A stretch of DNA of 64,000 nucleotides from Zavarzinella formosa DSM 19928 (GTDB lineage: Bacteria > Planctomycetota > Planctomycetia > Gemmatales > Gemmataceae), in assembly GCF_000255705.1 (NCBI RefSeq), contig NZ_JH636449.1, positions 178,691-242,690 on the forward strand, in the 5' to 3' direction. The notes beneath the pieces are model-generated. The model was given only the letters and a program-made list of their open reading frames with translations. It was not told the origin of the DNA and made no database searches. A program made the translations under genes and the position numbers. Shown piece by piece: positions 17,140 to 27,693 of the stretch. Numbering within the stretch: the stretch's first letter is position 1; every line of letters starts with the position of its first letter.

Positions 17140-18957
17140 ATGACTTCTCAGCCCGCCCAATCAACGACTCAAACCCGTCTGAACCAGACGACGACCAAGG
17201 TTGGCTCGTCCTCCTCGTCGGGCGGGGACACGAATGGTTTTTCCGCGTTGCTTGCGTCGTTGTTCACCAATGTCGCATCAACGGCCCAGCCGATTCAGAC
17301 GGTTCCGATTGACACAAACGGAACCGCTTCGATTCCGGTGGCCCAGCAACAACAACAACAGTCAACATCGTCCGGGTTTGGCGACCCTTTTGGCAACAAC
17401 GGATCTCTGATTGTTGGCTTCACCGCCGGCACCGACGGGCAACTGGTGTTCAATGGGAATTTCCAATTCCCCGGATCTCCCCCGGAAGGGCAGGTTCCGA
17501 CGGTTGCCGCCCCGCCAGTCGCAACCAACCCGCAAGATCCCCAAATTCTGTTGCTCGCAACGACCAACCCGGCGACAAGCACCCAGTCGGCCCTCCAAAG
17601 CAGCACGGCCACACTTGACCTGACCGGGGTGCCGCTCCCGACGGATGACCAGACCGACACGTCGTTGCTCACGGACAACACCGCCACCAATCCGGCGATC
17701 TCGGCGTTAATTTCACCATTGTTGAATATTCCGCTGCCCGCTGTGACGACTCCGTTTGTGTCAACAAATAGCGCCGGCACAACCGCCCTGTCGGCCATCG
17801 CCGCCGGCCAGACAGCAGCGATCCTCGATCAGCAACTCACGACATCCGCCAATTTGGCGAACCAACAGACAGCCACGACCAACGCAACAGCCACAACCAA
17901 CGCAACAGCCACGACGACAGCCAACGCAACAACCACGACGCTGTTTCCAGCCGTCAACACAACCGTCTCGAACGCGACGGTAAACACCCTGTTCCCGACG
18001 GCAACTAATTCGGCAAGTGCGACGACACCGACGACGACTTCGACGGTCACCCAACCGGTCACGACGCCCGCCATATCGGTGGCTTCGACGGCCAGCCTGA
18101 CGACAACGACCACCACGGTTCAAAACCCGAACACGGTCCAATTGACATCAACGACCACCGGGACGACCCAAGATCTGATTAACGGCGGTCGAAGCATCGG
18201 CTTGCCGACACTGGCTCCCGGTTTGCCTCAGTTGCCGCAAGTCCAGCCAAGCACGGCTGACGCAAACCCCGGGGCGTTTTTCTCCATCACCGGGATTGAC
18301 CGGCCAGCCGATGCCGTCTCCACATTGGATTCACTTGGCCCAATCAGCACGACCCTCGGTGGCGCCACCGCTCAGTTCACCCGTGAACGGACCGACATCG
18401 CCGATCTGAATTCGCTGTTTCGCGGGGACGAGACAAAAGCCCCTTCGGATAATTCGGCCGCCGTGGCCGGGGGTAATTTCACCAAGTTGATCGATTCATC
18501 GACATCGACATCATCGACGCCCGCCGATCAACAACCGCCGGTCCTGAAGCAAATTGCGGATGCCGTCGCCGAACGGGCTCAGGTCGTTCGGGACGGTGGA
18601 AACACCGAGATCCGGTTGCGGCTCGACCCGCCCGATCTTGGGACGATCAACATCCGTGTTCACTCGCAAAACGGGGAACTTCGGGCTGAAATCACGGCCG
18701 CCGACCCTGCCGTGCGAACCATGATCGACTCCCAACTGAACGACTTGAAAGGTCGCCTTCAACAATCGGGACTGGACTTTCAATCGTTCAATCTCAGTTC
18801 CGGGGGGGGCTCAAACCGTGGCGATCAGGCTGCGGACGCCCAAGAATTTGCAGGAACGGGCCGCCGGACGCCGATGTCCAAAACGGCCCCCGTCAACACC
18901 CAATCGTCCTCCGTCGTTAACCCCAACCGCGGCTCCCTTCTGGATGTCACGGTCTAA
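17140..18957 (+). CDS. fliK: Flagellar hook-length control protein FliK
   Basis: A 605-residue protein. The C-terminal domain (about 470-560) has the FliK/Flg_hook signature: EIRLRLDPPDLGTINIRV, followed by GELRAEITAADPAVRTMI and LKGRLQQSGLDFQSFNL. The N-terminal two thirds are extraordinarily rich in Thr, Ala, Asn, Gln and Ser, with a poly-Gln run (residues 69-73 region) and a six-residue repeat of ATTNAT type near 243-270, encoded by 18-base DNA repeats. FliK acts as molecular ruler and export-specificity switch: its N-terminal part measures the growing hook and the C-terminal part contacts FlhB. flgD and flgE follow directly. Confidence 0.9.
   Translation: MTSQPAQSTTQTRLNQTTTKVGSSSSSGGDTNGFSALLASLFTNVASTAQPIQTVPIDTNGTASIPVAQQQQQQSTSSGFGDPFGNNGSLIVGFTAGTDGQLVFNGNFQFPGSPPEGQVPTVAAPPVATNPQDPQILLLATTNPATSTQSALQSSTATLDLTGVPLPTDDQTDTSLLTDNTATNPAISALISPLLNIPLPAVTTPFVSTNSAGTTALSAIAAGQTAAILDQQLTTSANLANQQTATTNATATTNATATTTANATTTTLFPAVNTTVSNATVNTLFPTATNSASATTPTTTSTVTQPVTTPAISVASTASLTTTTTTVQNPNTVQLTSTTTGTTQDLINGGRSIGLPTLAPGLPQLPQVQPSTADANPGAFFSITGIDRPADAVSTLDSLGPISTTLGGATAQFTRERTDIADLNSLFRGDETKAPSDNSAAVAGGNFTKLIDSSTSTSSTPADQQPPVLKQIADAVAERAQVVRDGGNTEIRLRLDPPDLGTINIRVHSQNGELRAEITAADPAVRTMIDSQLNDLKGRLQQSGLDFQSFNLSSGGGSNRGDQAADAQEFAGTGRRTPMSKTAPVNTQSSSVVNPNRGSLLDVTV
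17869..17943 (+). repeat. Short tandem DNA repeats in fliK encoding Ala-Thr-Asn
   Basis: Imperfect 18-base units of the type ACAGCCACGACCAACGCA repeat about two to three times, then degenerate. They encode a six-residue unit (ATTNAT) in the low-complexity part of FliK. Such in-frame repeats can change length by slippage without frameshift. Confidence 0.6.
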
Positions 18958-18974
18958 CCCAACGGAACACTGTC

Positions 18975-19340
18975 ATGGCCGCCGCCGCAAGTTCAACCAC
19001 AGCCTCGGGTCTTCAGGATCAGTTCCTGCAATTACTCGTGGCCCAATTGCAAAACCAAGATCCGCTCAATCCGGTCAGCGATGCGGATTTCATCGGCCAA
19101 CTGGCCCAGTTCAACCAATTGTCCAGCCTGCAATCCCTGAATGCGAACTTTTCCGAAATGCTGAAGTTTCAGCAACTCGGCCAGGGTTCCAGCCTGATTG
19201 GCAAAACAGTGGCGTACACGGATGCGTCGGGGGCCGCGAAGACCGGAGTGGTCAATCGCGTGCTATCCGATGGCACCAATATTTCAATCCAGATCGGGAC
19301 CGACAAAGTGGGGCTGGGCAGCATCACCGGCGTGTCCTGA
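18975..19340 (+). CDS. flgD: Flagellar hook-capping protein FlgD, short form
   Basis: A 121-residue protein with the FlgD N-terminal signature: FLQLLVAQLQNQDPLNPV (about residues 18-35), then DFIGQLAQFNQLSSLQSLN and the LIGKTVAYTDASG strand. FlgD forms the scaffold cap on which hook subunits assemble. The usual FlgD of 220-240 residues has a further Ig-like/Tudor C-terminal part; here only its first strands remain, so this is a minimal form. It starts 17 bases after fliK and ends 47 bases before flgE. Confidence 0.9.
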   Translation: MAAAASSTTASGLQDQFLQLLVAQLQNQDPLNPVSDADFIGQLAQFNQLSSLQSLNANFSEMLKFQQLGQGSSLIGKTVAYTDASGAAKTGVVNRVLSDGTNISIQIGTDKVGLGSITGVS

Positions 19341-19387
19341 AACGCGACAAACCAACACAAGAACGACACCTACGGGAGAACAACACA

Positions 19388-20641
19388 ATGTCACTTAACG
19401 CACTTTTCACCGGCTCGGCCGGATTGCAGGCCAATTCGTCCGCCTTGGACGTGATCGGCAATAATCTGGCGAACGCGAACACCTCGGGCTTCAAGGGCCA
19501 ACGAGTTCAATTCAGCGATCTGCTGTACCAAACCCTGAGCGCTGGCAGCGGCCCCTCGGGAACAACGGGCGGGGTCAACCCTACGCAGGTTGGCTTCGGC
19601 GTGAGCATCGGAGCCGTTGGCACCAGTTTCTCACAAGGGAACTTAAATCCCACCGGCCGAACCCTCGACTTTGGCATCCAAGGATCGGGATTCTTCGTGC
19701 TCAGCGACGGCAGCAAACAGGTCTATTCGCGGGCCGGGGCGTTCGACGTGGACGCCAATGGTTTTCTGGTGGACCCAAACACCGGCTTCCGTGTTCAACG
19801 ATTCGGCACCGTTGGCGATGGCTCGGCAACGGCGCCTGGATTCCAGACAGCCGGTGATCCCAACATCAAGATCCCGTTCGGGGCCGGCGCTCCGGGGGTG
19901 CCGACGGCCAACGTGAATTTCCAAGGAAACATCAGCACCGGCCTGACGACCGGGCAATCTTACAGCACGGCCATTCAGATATTCGACAACCAAAGCACCG
20001 GCCGGTCCTTAAACGTGACATTCACCAAGACGGCCACCCCGGACACTTACACCGTCAGCGGCACGGTGACCGGCGGCACCGTCGCTTTCTCGCCGGCCAC
20101 GGTGACCTTCGACAGCACCACCGGATTGTTGCAGTCTCCCGGCACGATTGTGGCCTCCTTCACCGGTCTTCCCGGAACACAATCGGTTAATTTGAATCTC
20201 GGCACACCGGGGCAATCCACCGGAATCACCGAATTCGGTGATCCTTCCAGCGCCACGGCCGTCACCCAAGACGGGAAAAGCTCCGGCACCCTGACAACCG
20301 TCTCCGTGGACACGGACGGAACAATCAACGGCATCTTCAGCAACGGCCGGGTGATCCCGCTGGCCCAACTGGCGATCGGCACGTTCAACAACACCGGCGG
20401 CCTCACCCGAAGCGGCACGAACTACTTCACCACTTCGGCTTCCTCCGGCGAAGCGTTGATCGGCACGGCCAGCACCGGCGGACGAGGAACCATTCAAGGC
20501 GGATCGTTGGAAAACTCCAACGTGGACATCGCGGTTGAATTTTCCCGGCTGATTATCGCCCAACGTGGTTTTCAAGTGAACGCCAAGACGATCACCGTCG
20601 CCAGCGACGTTCTCGATCAACTGGCGAGCATCATTCGGTAA
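19388..20641 (+). CDS. flgE: Flagellar hook protein FlgE
   Basis: A 417-residue protein. The start at ATG 19388 begins the canonical rod/hook N-terminus (NALFTGSAGLQANSSALDVI, residues 4-23; then GNNLANANTSGFKGQR). The middle carries flagellar basal-body FlgE/F/G landmarks (GSGFFVLSDGSKQVYSRAG) and the Thr/Gly-rich D2-like insert (about 180-300). The C-terminus shows the conserved helical end (SNVDIAVEFSRLIIAQRGFQ, ending ITVASDVLDQLASIIR). It is the subunit of the curved hook outside the outer membrane. A strong bidirectional terminator follows. Confidence 0.93.
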   Translation: MSLNALFTGSAGLQANSSALDVIGNNLANANTSGFKGQRVQFSDLLYQTLSAGSGPSGTTGGVNPTQVGFGVSIGAVGTSFSQGNLNPTGRTLDFGIQGSGFFVLSDGSKQVYSRAGAFDVDANGFLVDPNTGFRVQRFGTVGDGSATAPGFQTAGDPNIKIPFGAGAPGVPTANVNFQGNISTGLTTGQSYSTAIQIFDNQSTGRSLNVTFTKTATPDTYTVSGTVTGGTVAFSPATVTFDSTTGLLQSPGTIVASFTGLPGTQSVNLNLGTPGQSTGITEFGDPSSATAVTQDGKSSGTLTTVSVDTDGTINGIFSNGRVIPLAQLAIGTFNNTGGLTRSGTNYFTTSASSGEALIGTASTGGRGTIQGGSLENSNVDIAVEFSRLIIAQRGFQVNAKTITVASDVLDQLASIIR

Positions 20642-20651
20642 TCGCCCAAGG

Positions 20652-20723
20652 GCCAAAAGAAAGCCCCGGCGGGAAGACAGAGAACGGTTTCTCTTCGTCT
20701 TCCCGCCGGGGCTTTCTTTTGGC
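20652..20723. terminator. Bidirectional terminator with 27-bp perfect stem
   Basis: Arms 20652-20678 and 20697-20723 are perfect reverse complements, and a nested 6-bp stem (20679-20684 with 20689-20694) extends the hairpin. It lies between the ends of flgE (20641) and of the leftward glycoside hydrolase gene (20744). The CTTTCTTTT stretch on the right and its complement on the left give T-rich tracts for both directions. Confidence 0.8.
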
Positions 20724-20743
20724 GCCGCCCGCTCGCAGAGTCA

Positions 20744-23413
<2,670 letters not shown>

Positions 23414-23524
23414 ATCGGCTCCGTTGCGGGCCGTCCTGGCATGTGAAAACGTGCTGAATGAGTCAGATTGGGGATTATACGTTATGCTTTACCGTTTAGC
23501 CATTTGCGACGGCAGATCGGAGGG

Positions 23525-23649
23525 GAAGAGAAGAATATCTCTCGCAAAGTCGCAAAGGAAAAGCAGTCGAGCAAAATCATGAGAGAACGAATGTTCAATT
23601 TTTCTCTTCTTGATGTCTTTGCGTCTTTGCGAGAGACATTCTTCTCTTC
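23525..23649. repeat. 33-bp-arm palindrome next to the pit stop codon
   Basis: Arms 23525-23557 and 23617-23649 pair in 31 of 33 positions. The right arm ends three bases from the leftward pit stop codon (23653-23655). The arms contain a CTTTGCGTCTTTGC/GCAAAGNCGCAAAG word that recalls the CACAAAGG words of the palindrome at 13493-13645. It is placed as a 3' end structure of pit and lies 112 bases upstream of the glycosidase gene start. Confidence 0.75.
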
Positions 23650-23652
23650 TCG

Positions 23653-24687
23653 TCAGAGAACTTGACGCAGGATCGCGCAAATAACAGCCGCCAACATGGC
23701 CGAGACCGGAATCGTGAGCACCCAGGCGATCAGCATGTTTTGAGCGACTCCCCAGCGCACAGCCGAGACTCGCCGGGAAGCCCCGACGCCCATGATGCTG
23801 GATGAGATGACGTGCGTGGTGCTGACCGGGGCGTCCAGTTTGGTGGCGGCGAGAATCACGCAGGCGGCCGCTGTCTCGGCCGCAAAGCCATTGATCGGCC
23901 GGAGCTTGATGATCTTGTGGCCCATCGTCTTCATGATCCGGCCGCCCCCGGCAGCCGTGCCCAAAGCCATCGAGGTGGCGCAACAGACAACCACCCAAAA
24001 GGGCACATGCATCTCCATTATTTCGCCCTTCGAGGCCGAGTAAGACACCAAGGCCATCGTGATAATCCCCATCGCCTTCTGGGCGTCGTTCGATCCGTGG
24101 GCAACAGCCATGAACCCGGCCGAACCAAGCTGCAACACCCGGAACCCGCTGTTCACCGTGATCGCCTTGAGGGGCAGCACCAGCCATGTGAGCAGGATCA
24201 TCAGAACGAACCCGCCGAGCAAACCAAGGAGAGGGGAAAGAACGAGGCCCTTCAATGCAAGAACCACGCCCTCGGAGGTCATTAATTCCCGCAGGGCCGT
24301 CCCCGCCGGAACACTATTGAACACCCGATGGCACCAGACCGCCCCGACCAGTCCGCCGATCAGCGCGTGGGAAGAACTGGAGGGAATGCCGAAATACCAC
24401 GTGAGCAGATTCCAGATGATCGCCCCCAACAGGGCGGACATTACCACGACTTGGGTGATCGACGCCGGTTCGGCGATGTTCCCGCCGATGGTCTTGGCGA
24501 CACCGTCGCCGATAAAAGCCCCGATAAAATTGCAGACGGCCGCCAGCAACACGGCCGTCCTCGGCGGCATCACGCCCGTGGAAACCACCGTGGCCACCGC
24601 GTTGGCGGTGTCGTGAAAACCGTTGACATAATCGAAGGCCAGGGCCAGGACGACCACCAGCACAAGGATCACCAGTTCGCTACCCAT
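23653..24687 (-). CDS. pit: Low-affinity inorganic phosphate transporter (PiT)
   Basis: A 344-residue polytopic protein. Both halves carry the PiT signature: FDYVNGFHDTANAVAT (residues 19-34) and VAHGSNDAQKAMGIITMA (about 190-207). Around ten hydrophobic helices are seen. PiT proteins co-transport metal-phosphate with protons or sodium. The start overlaps the upstream DUF47 gene by 8 bases, so the pair is co-translated, the usual arrangement of a PiT and its PhoU-like regulator. Its 3' end is followed by a palindrome. Confidence 0.93.
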   Translation of the reverse strand: MGSELVILVLVVVLALAFDYVNGFHDTANAVATVVSTGVMPPRTAVLLAAVCNFIGAFIGDGVAKTIGGNIAEPASITQVVVMSALLGAIIWNLLTWYFGIPSSSSHALIGGLVGAVWCHRVFNSVPAGTALRELMTSEGVVLALKGLVLSPLLGLLGGFVLMILLTWLVLPLKAITVNSGFRVLQLGSAGFMAVAHGSNDAQKAMGIITMALVSYSASKGEIMEMHVPFWVVVCCATSMALGTAAGGGRIMKTMGHKIIKLRPINGFAAETAAACVILAATKLDAPVSTTHVISSSIMGVGASRRVSAVRWGVAQNMLIAWVLTIPVSAMLAAVICAILRQVL

Positions 24688-25327
24688 TTTTCACCATCAC
24701 CGAACGGATGGCATCCATTGCGTCCTCGCATTCGTCCGCGCAGGTTTCAAGGGCGGTGAGCATGTCCTTTTGGCGAACCAAATCGACGGGTGACAGCCCG
24801 TCCGTAAACAGGGCGGCCACCGCCTTGCGGTAAACGCCATCGGCCTCGCTTTCGAGCGTGTGAACGGCGTGAGCCCGGTCGTTGACGACTTCCGGATTGC
24901 CAAACTTGCGGAGCAGGGGGACGGCGCCCGCCAGTTCCCTGGCGGAAGTGGCGATGATTCGCACCATCTCGCGCATCGCCTCTGTCAGCCGGTCGAATTG
25001 GTAGAGAGCCGCAAATGTGGCCGCGTGTTCCATTCCGTCCACGACATCGTCGAGGGCCTTGGCCAAGGCGGCCAGGTCTTCGCGGTCGATGGGTGTCACG
25101 AAGGTTCGGTCGAGCTGTTGGTGCAAGCGGCGTTCAAATTCATCCGCCGCTTTCTCGACCTCCTTGAGCCGGACGGCGATGGTCTCGATTTGCGGATGCC
25201 CATCCGCCTTGCCGAGTTCTGCGAGGACATCGGCGGCGGCCAAAATCTGGTCACCGATTCCTTCCAACAACGTGAAAAACTGCCCCTGCCGGGGAAGCAA
25301 GAAACGGACGAGCCGGTCAACAATCAT
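24680..25327 (-). CDS. DUF47/PhoU-like phosphate transport regulator
   Basis: A 215-residue all-helical cytosolic protein of the TIGR00153/DUF47 family. Characteristic segments are FFTLLEGIGDQILAAADVLAE (about residues 17-37), IDREDLAALAKALDDVVDGME (76-96) and LESEADGVYRKAVAALF (about 155-171). The bundles resemble PhoU with acidic metal-binding motifs. The gene precedes pit in an 8-base overlap, and this pairing is widespread; the protein is believed to control PiT activity. The start ATG at 25327 has the upstream gene-poor stretch as promoter region. Confidence 0.9.
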   Translation of the reverse strand: MIVDRLVRFLLPRQGQFFTLLEGIGDQILAAADVLAELGKADGHPQIETIAVRLKEVEKAADEFERRLHQQLDRTFVTPIDREDLAALAKALDDVVDGMEHAATFAALYQFDRLTEAMREMVRIIATSARELAGAVPLLRKFGNPEVVNDRAHAVHTLESEADGVYRKAVAALFTDGLSPVDLVRQKDMLTALETCADECEDAMDAIRSVMVKNG

Positions 25328-25499
25328 GGGAGGGGATCTCGGTTACGCGGAACCGGTGAACTACCGAGGAATTTAGAGAACAGACTCAGGCCGACAAGTG
25401 ACTGATTCGCAAGGATGCGGACAAGTCAATGAAGAATTAAAGTGGAATTCACAGACCGGCATCGCCAGCGCCATCGGCCGACAGCGGAAGAGAAAAGCG

Positions 25500-25524
25500 A
25501 GCGGGCCAACCTCGTTGGCCCGCT
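25500..25524 (-). terminator. Terminator of the PPC-domain gene
   Basis: Arms 25500-25510 and 25514-25524 pair perfectly over 11 bp with a 3-base loop. The stem lies 19 bases past the stop of the leftward PPC-domain gene and is followed, read leftward, by a CGCTTTTCTCTT stretch. This is a good intrinsic terminator. Confidence 0.75.
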
Positions 25525-25543
25525 GATGCCTCAGTCCAAACTC

Positions 25544-27643
25544 TCACGGCTTGGTGACAGTCACCAACACCGGGTCGCCGCAATAGGTGAACTTCATCAC
25601 GAAATTGATGGACACAAAAGCCATCACATTGATTTGTTGATTCTCAACCGGCTTGGCGTCCGGGGCGGCCTTCAGGGTGATGTGTCCCTTGGATTGCTCG
25701 CCGGTGAGCAGGGTCAGACTGGCCTTGTCGTCCACGGTCACCCCGGCGGGAAGACTGTCGCCATAGATGGCTCCCAAGTGTTGATAGACCACATCCAAGC
25801 TGACGTTTGACTTGAAACCCGGCGCCCGCTGGATGATGATTTCAATCTTTTTCGATTCCCCCGGCTTGAGGGTGATCTTGCTCTCGCTGAGTTTGACGGA
25901 GAGCAGGTCCAGCGGATCGCTCACCGAGAGCGTATGCGTATCGACCGGATAGTGATATCGGCCGCCACCGGGCATGTAAATCTCTTGCAACGGCCGGGCC
26001 ACGGCCGAGAGATTGACCGCCGGTTTGTCCTTCTCGGCAACAGAAGAAGTCCCGGTGATCCTCACATTCGAGGCCCCGATTTTCGCGTCGGGTGCCGCTT
26101 TGACATGGATGCACCCGTCACGGCCACCGGCGAGGATTTTGCCGCATTGGGCGGTCACGCCCGCCGGAAGGCCATCAATCGCCAATTGAACTTCGCCCTC
26201 AAAACCGTTCTTCCGAGTGACGCGAACAAAAATCACCGAAGCGGTTCCGGGGGCGAGCAGCGTCTTGTCCGTGTCCAGTTCGAGAAGGAACGACGGCTCG
26301 GCCTTCGTGACTTTCAGGAAGTAAACAAACGCCGGACCGCCGCGAGAATGGGCATCCTTGATTTCGATGACATATCGGCCATTCGCCGGGGCGGCCCAAG
26401 CCTCCAGACACGAATCGGCATGCACGAAGCGATCACGGAAGTCGTCGTTCTCGGCCAGCAATTGCCCTTTGTCGTTCAAGATTCGCATGTAGGGGTCGAT
26501 GGCCGATTGATGATCGCGAGCAATGACTTGAAACGTGAACTTTTCACCGGCCTTTGCCTCGAAGGAGTAGCAATCAACATCCCCCTCGGTTTCGATGCGT
26601 CCGGCAACTCCCGACGGAACCCCAATCGATTGAGCCTTCGCAAACGTGTTATTGTCACCGGCGGCCTCCGCAATCGCGGGAAGATGGCTCACAACAACCG
26701 GAATGGCGTTCGATTGTTGTCCCTTGCCCAAGGGAACCGTGATCCACTGCAATCCCTCGGGCGTCTCTTTCGGCAAGCTGACCGTGGCCATCGGATCAGC
26801 CGGCAGGTTGAGGCCGACCAGTTCCACGCGGGTCGGAACACCCGGCGTCACCCGCATCGGGTGAACGTTGGTCACAAAAGGCCGGTCATTGATTTCGATG
26901 CTGTATTGCCAGTCGGCATTCCCCCCGAAACGGACATCGCGGATATCGAGATAATACTCCCCGTCACTGGCGAACTTGTGATGCAACAACGGGTCGGCGA
27001 AGAAGTAATTGTCATTGACAGCCAAAACCGTTCCTGCTTCGTTTCGGAGCGTCAGAATCGGGTCAGAATGCTCTTGAAGGTCGTGAATCTTGTCCTGCAA
27101 TCGCTGGGAACGAACGTGGAAAGTGAGGGCCGTCCCCGCCTTCACTTTGAACTTGTAGAAATCCACATCCTCCAATTTCTCGAACGCCCCGCAGAGCGTC
27201 GCGGGCAGTTCCACCGGTTGGGCAGTCTTCATGGTGTCGTTGCTCAAGGCTTCCCGAATCACCGGATCGCTGACGATGACCAACTGGCCGACCGTGGAAA
27301 CTCCATGCGGGGTGGCGATTCGCACTTCCCGCACACCGGGCAACGCCTCGGGGGTGACTTTGAAACGGACCTTCAACTTGGAGGCGCCAACGGCTTTGGC
27401 CGGCGGTTGCTTGGGATCGATCTTCGGCGGGTCGATTTCCCCAGTCACCCCGTCGCCGGTGATGAAGACCTTGTAGCCGCCGCCGAGGTTATATCGGGCG
27501 GAAATTTCGCACTCGGCCGTCGTGCCGGTTTGCACGGCCACCGGCTTGATGCTCATCAGCATCGGAAAGAAGGTGTCAGCCCGCCCGGCTTGGGCAAGCA
27601 ACAATAATGCGATGGCGGCCAGTGTCTTCAACGATGTTCGCAT
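25544..27643 (-). CDS. Secreted protein with PPC (bacterial pre-peptidase C-terminal) domains
   Basis: A 699-residue exported protein with signal peptide (LKTLAAIALLLLAQAGRAD, residues 5-23). Two PPC-type beta-sandwiches are visible: about 165-265 (FEKLEDVDFYKFKVKAGTAL and later SDGEYYLDIRDVRFGG) and about 330-450 (IETEGDVDCYSFEAKAGEKF, NGRYVIEIKDAHSRGG). The remainder is Ig-like beta domains. PPC modules usually sit on extracellular enzymes or surface proteins. It is encoded 51 bases downstream of the DUF1549/1553 gene in the same direction, an arrangement that planctomycetes repeat many times. Confidence 0.78.
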   Translation of the reverse strand: MRTSLKTLAAIALLLLAQAGRADTFFPMLMSIKPVAVQTGTTAECEISARYNLGGGYKVFITGDGVTGEIDPPKIDPKQPPAKAVGASKLKVRFKVTPEALPGVREVRIATPHGVSTVGQLVIVSDPVIREALSNDTMKTAQPVELPATLCGAFEKLEDVDFYKFKVKAGTALTFHVRSQRLQDKIHDLQEHSDPILTLRNEAGTVLAVNDNYFFADPLLHHKFASDGEYYLDIRDVRFGGNADWQYSIEINDRPFVTNVHPMRVTPGVPTRVELVGLNLPADPMATVSLPKETPEGLQWITVPLGKGQQSNAIPVVVSHLPAIAEAAGDNNTFAKAQSIGVPSGVAGRIETEGDVDCYSFEAKAGEKFTFQVIARDHQSAIDPYMRILNDKGQLLAENDDFRDRFVHADSCLEAWAAPANGRYVIEIKDAHSRGGPAFVYFLKVTKAEPSFLLELDTDKTLLAPGTASVIFVRVTRKNGFEGEVQLAIDGLPAGVTAQCGKILAGGRDGCIHVKAAPDAKIGASNVRITGTSSVAEKDKPAVNLSAVARPLQEIYMPGGGRYHYPVDTHTLSVSDPLDLLSVKLSESKITLKPGESKKIEIIIQRAPGFKSNVSLDVVYQHLGAIYGDSLPAGVTVDDKASLTLLTGEQSKGHITLKAAPDAKPVENQQINVMAFVSINFVMKFTYCGDPVLVTVTKP

Positions 27644-27693
27644 GATGACTCACTTGAAAACGAATCCGAGACAACGCATTCCGCAACCGTGAA

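Noticed and set aside
17869..17943. Possible CRISPR-like repeat
   Set aside because: The units are contiguous, in frame and only 18 bases; there are no unique spacers. It is a coding repeat in fliK.
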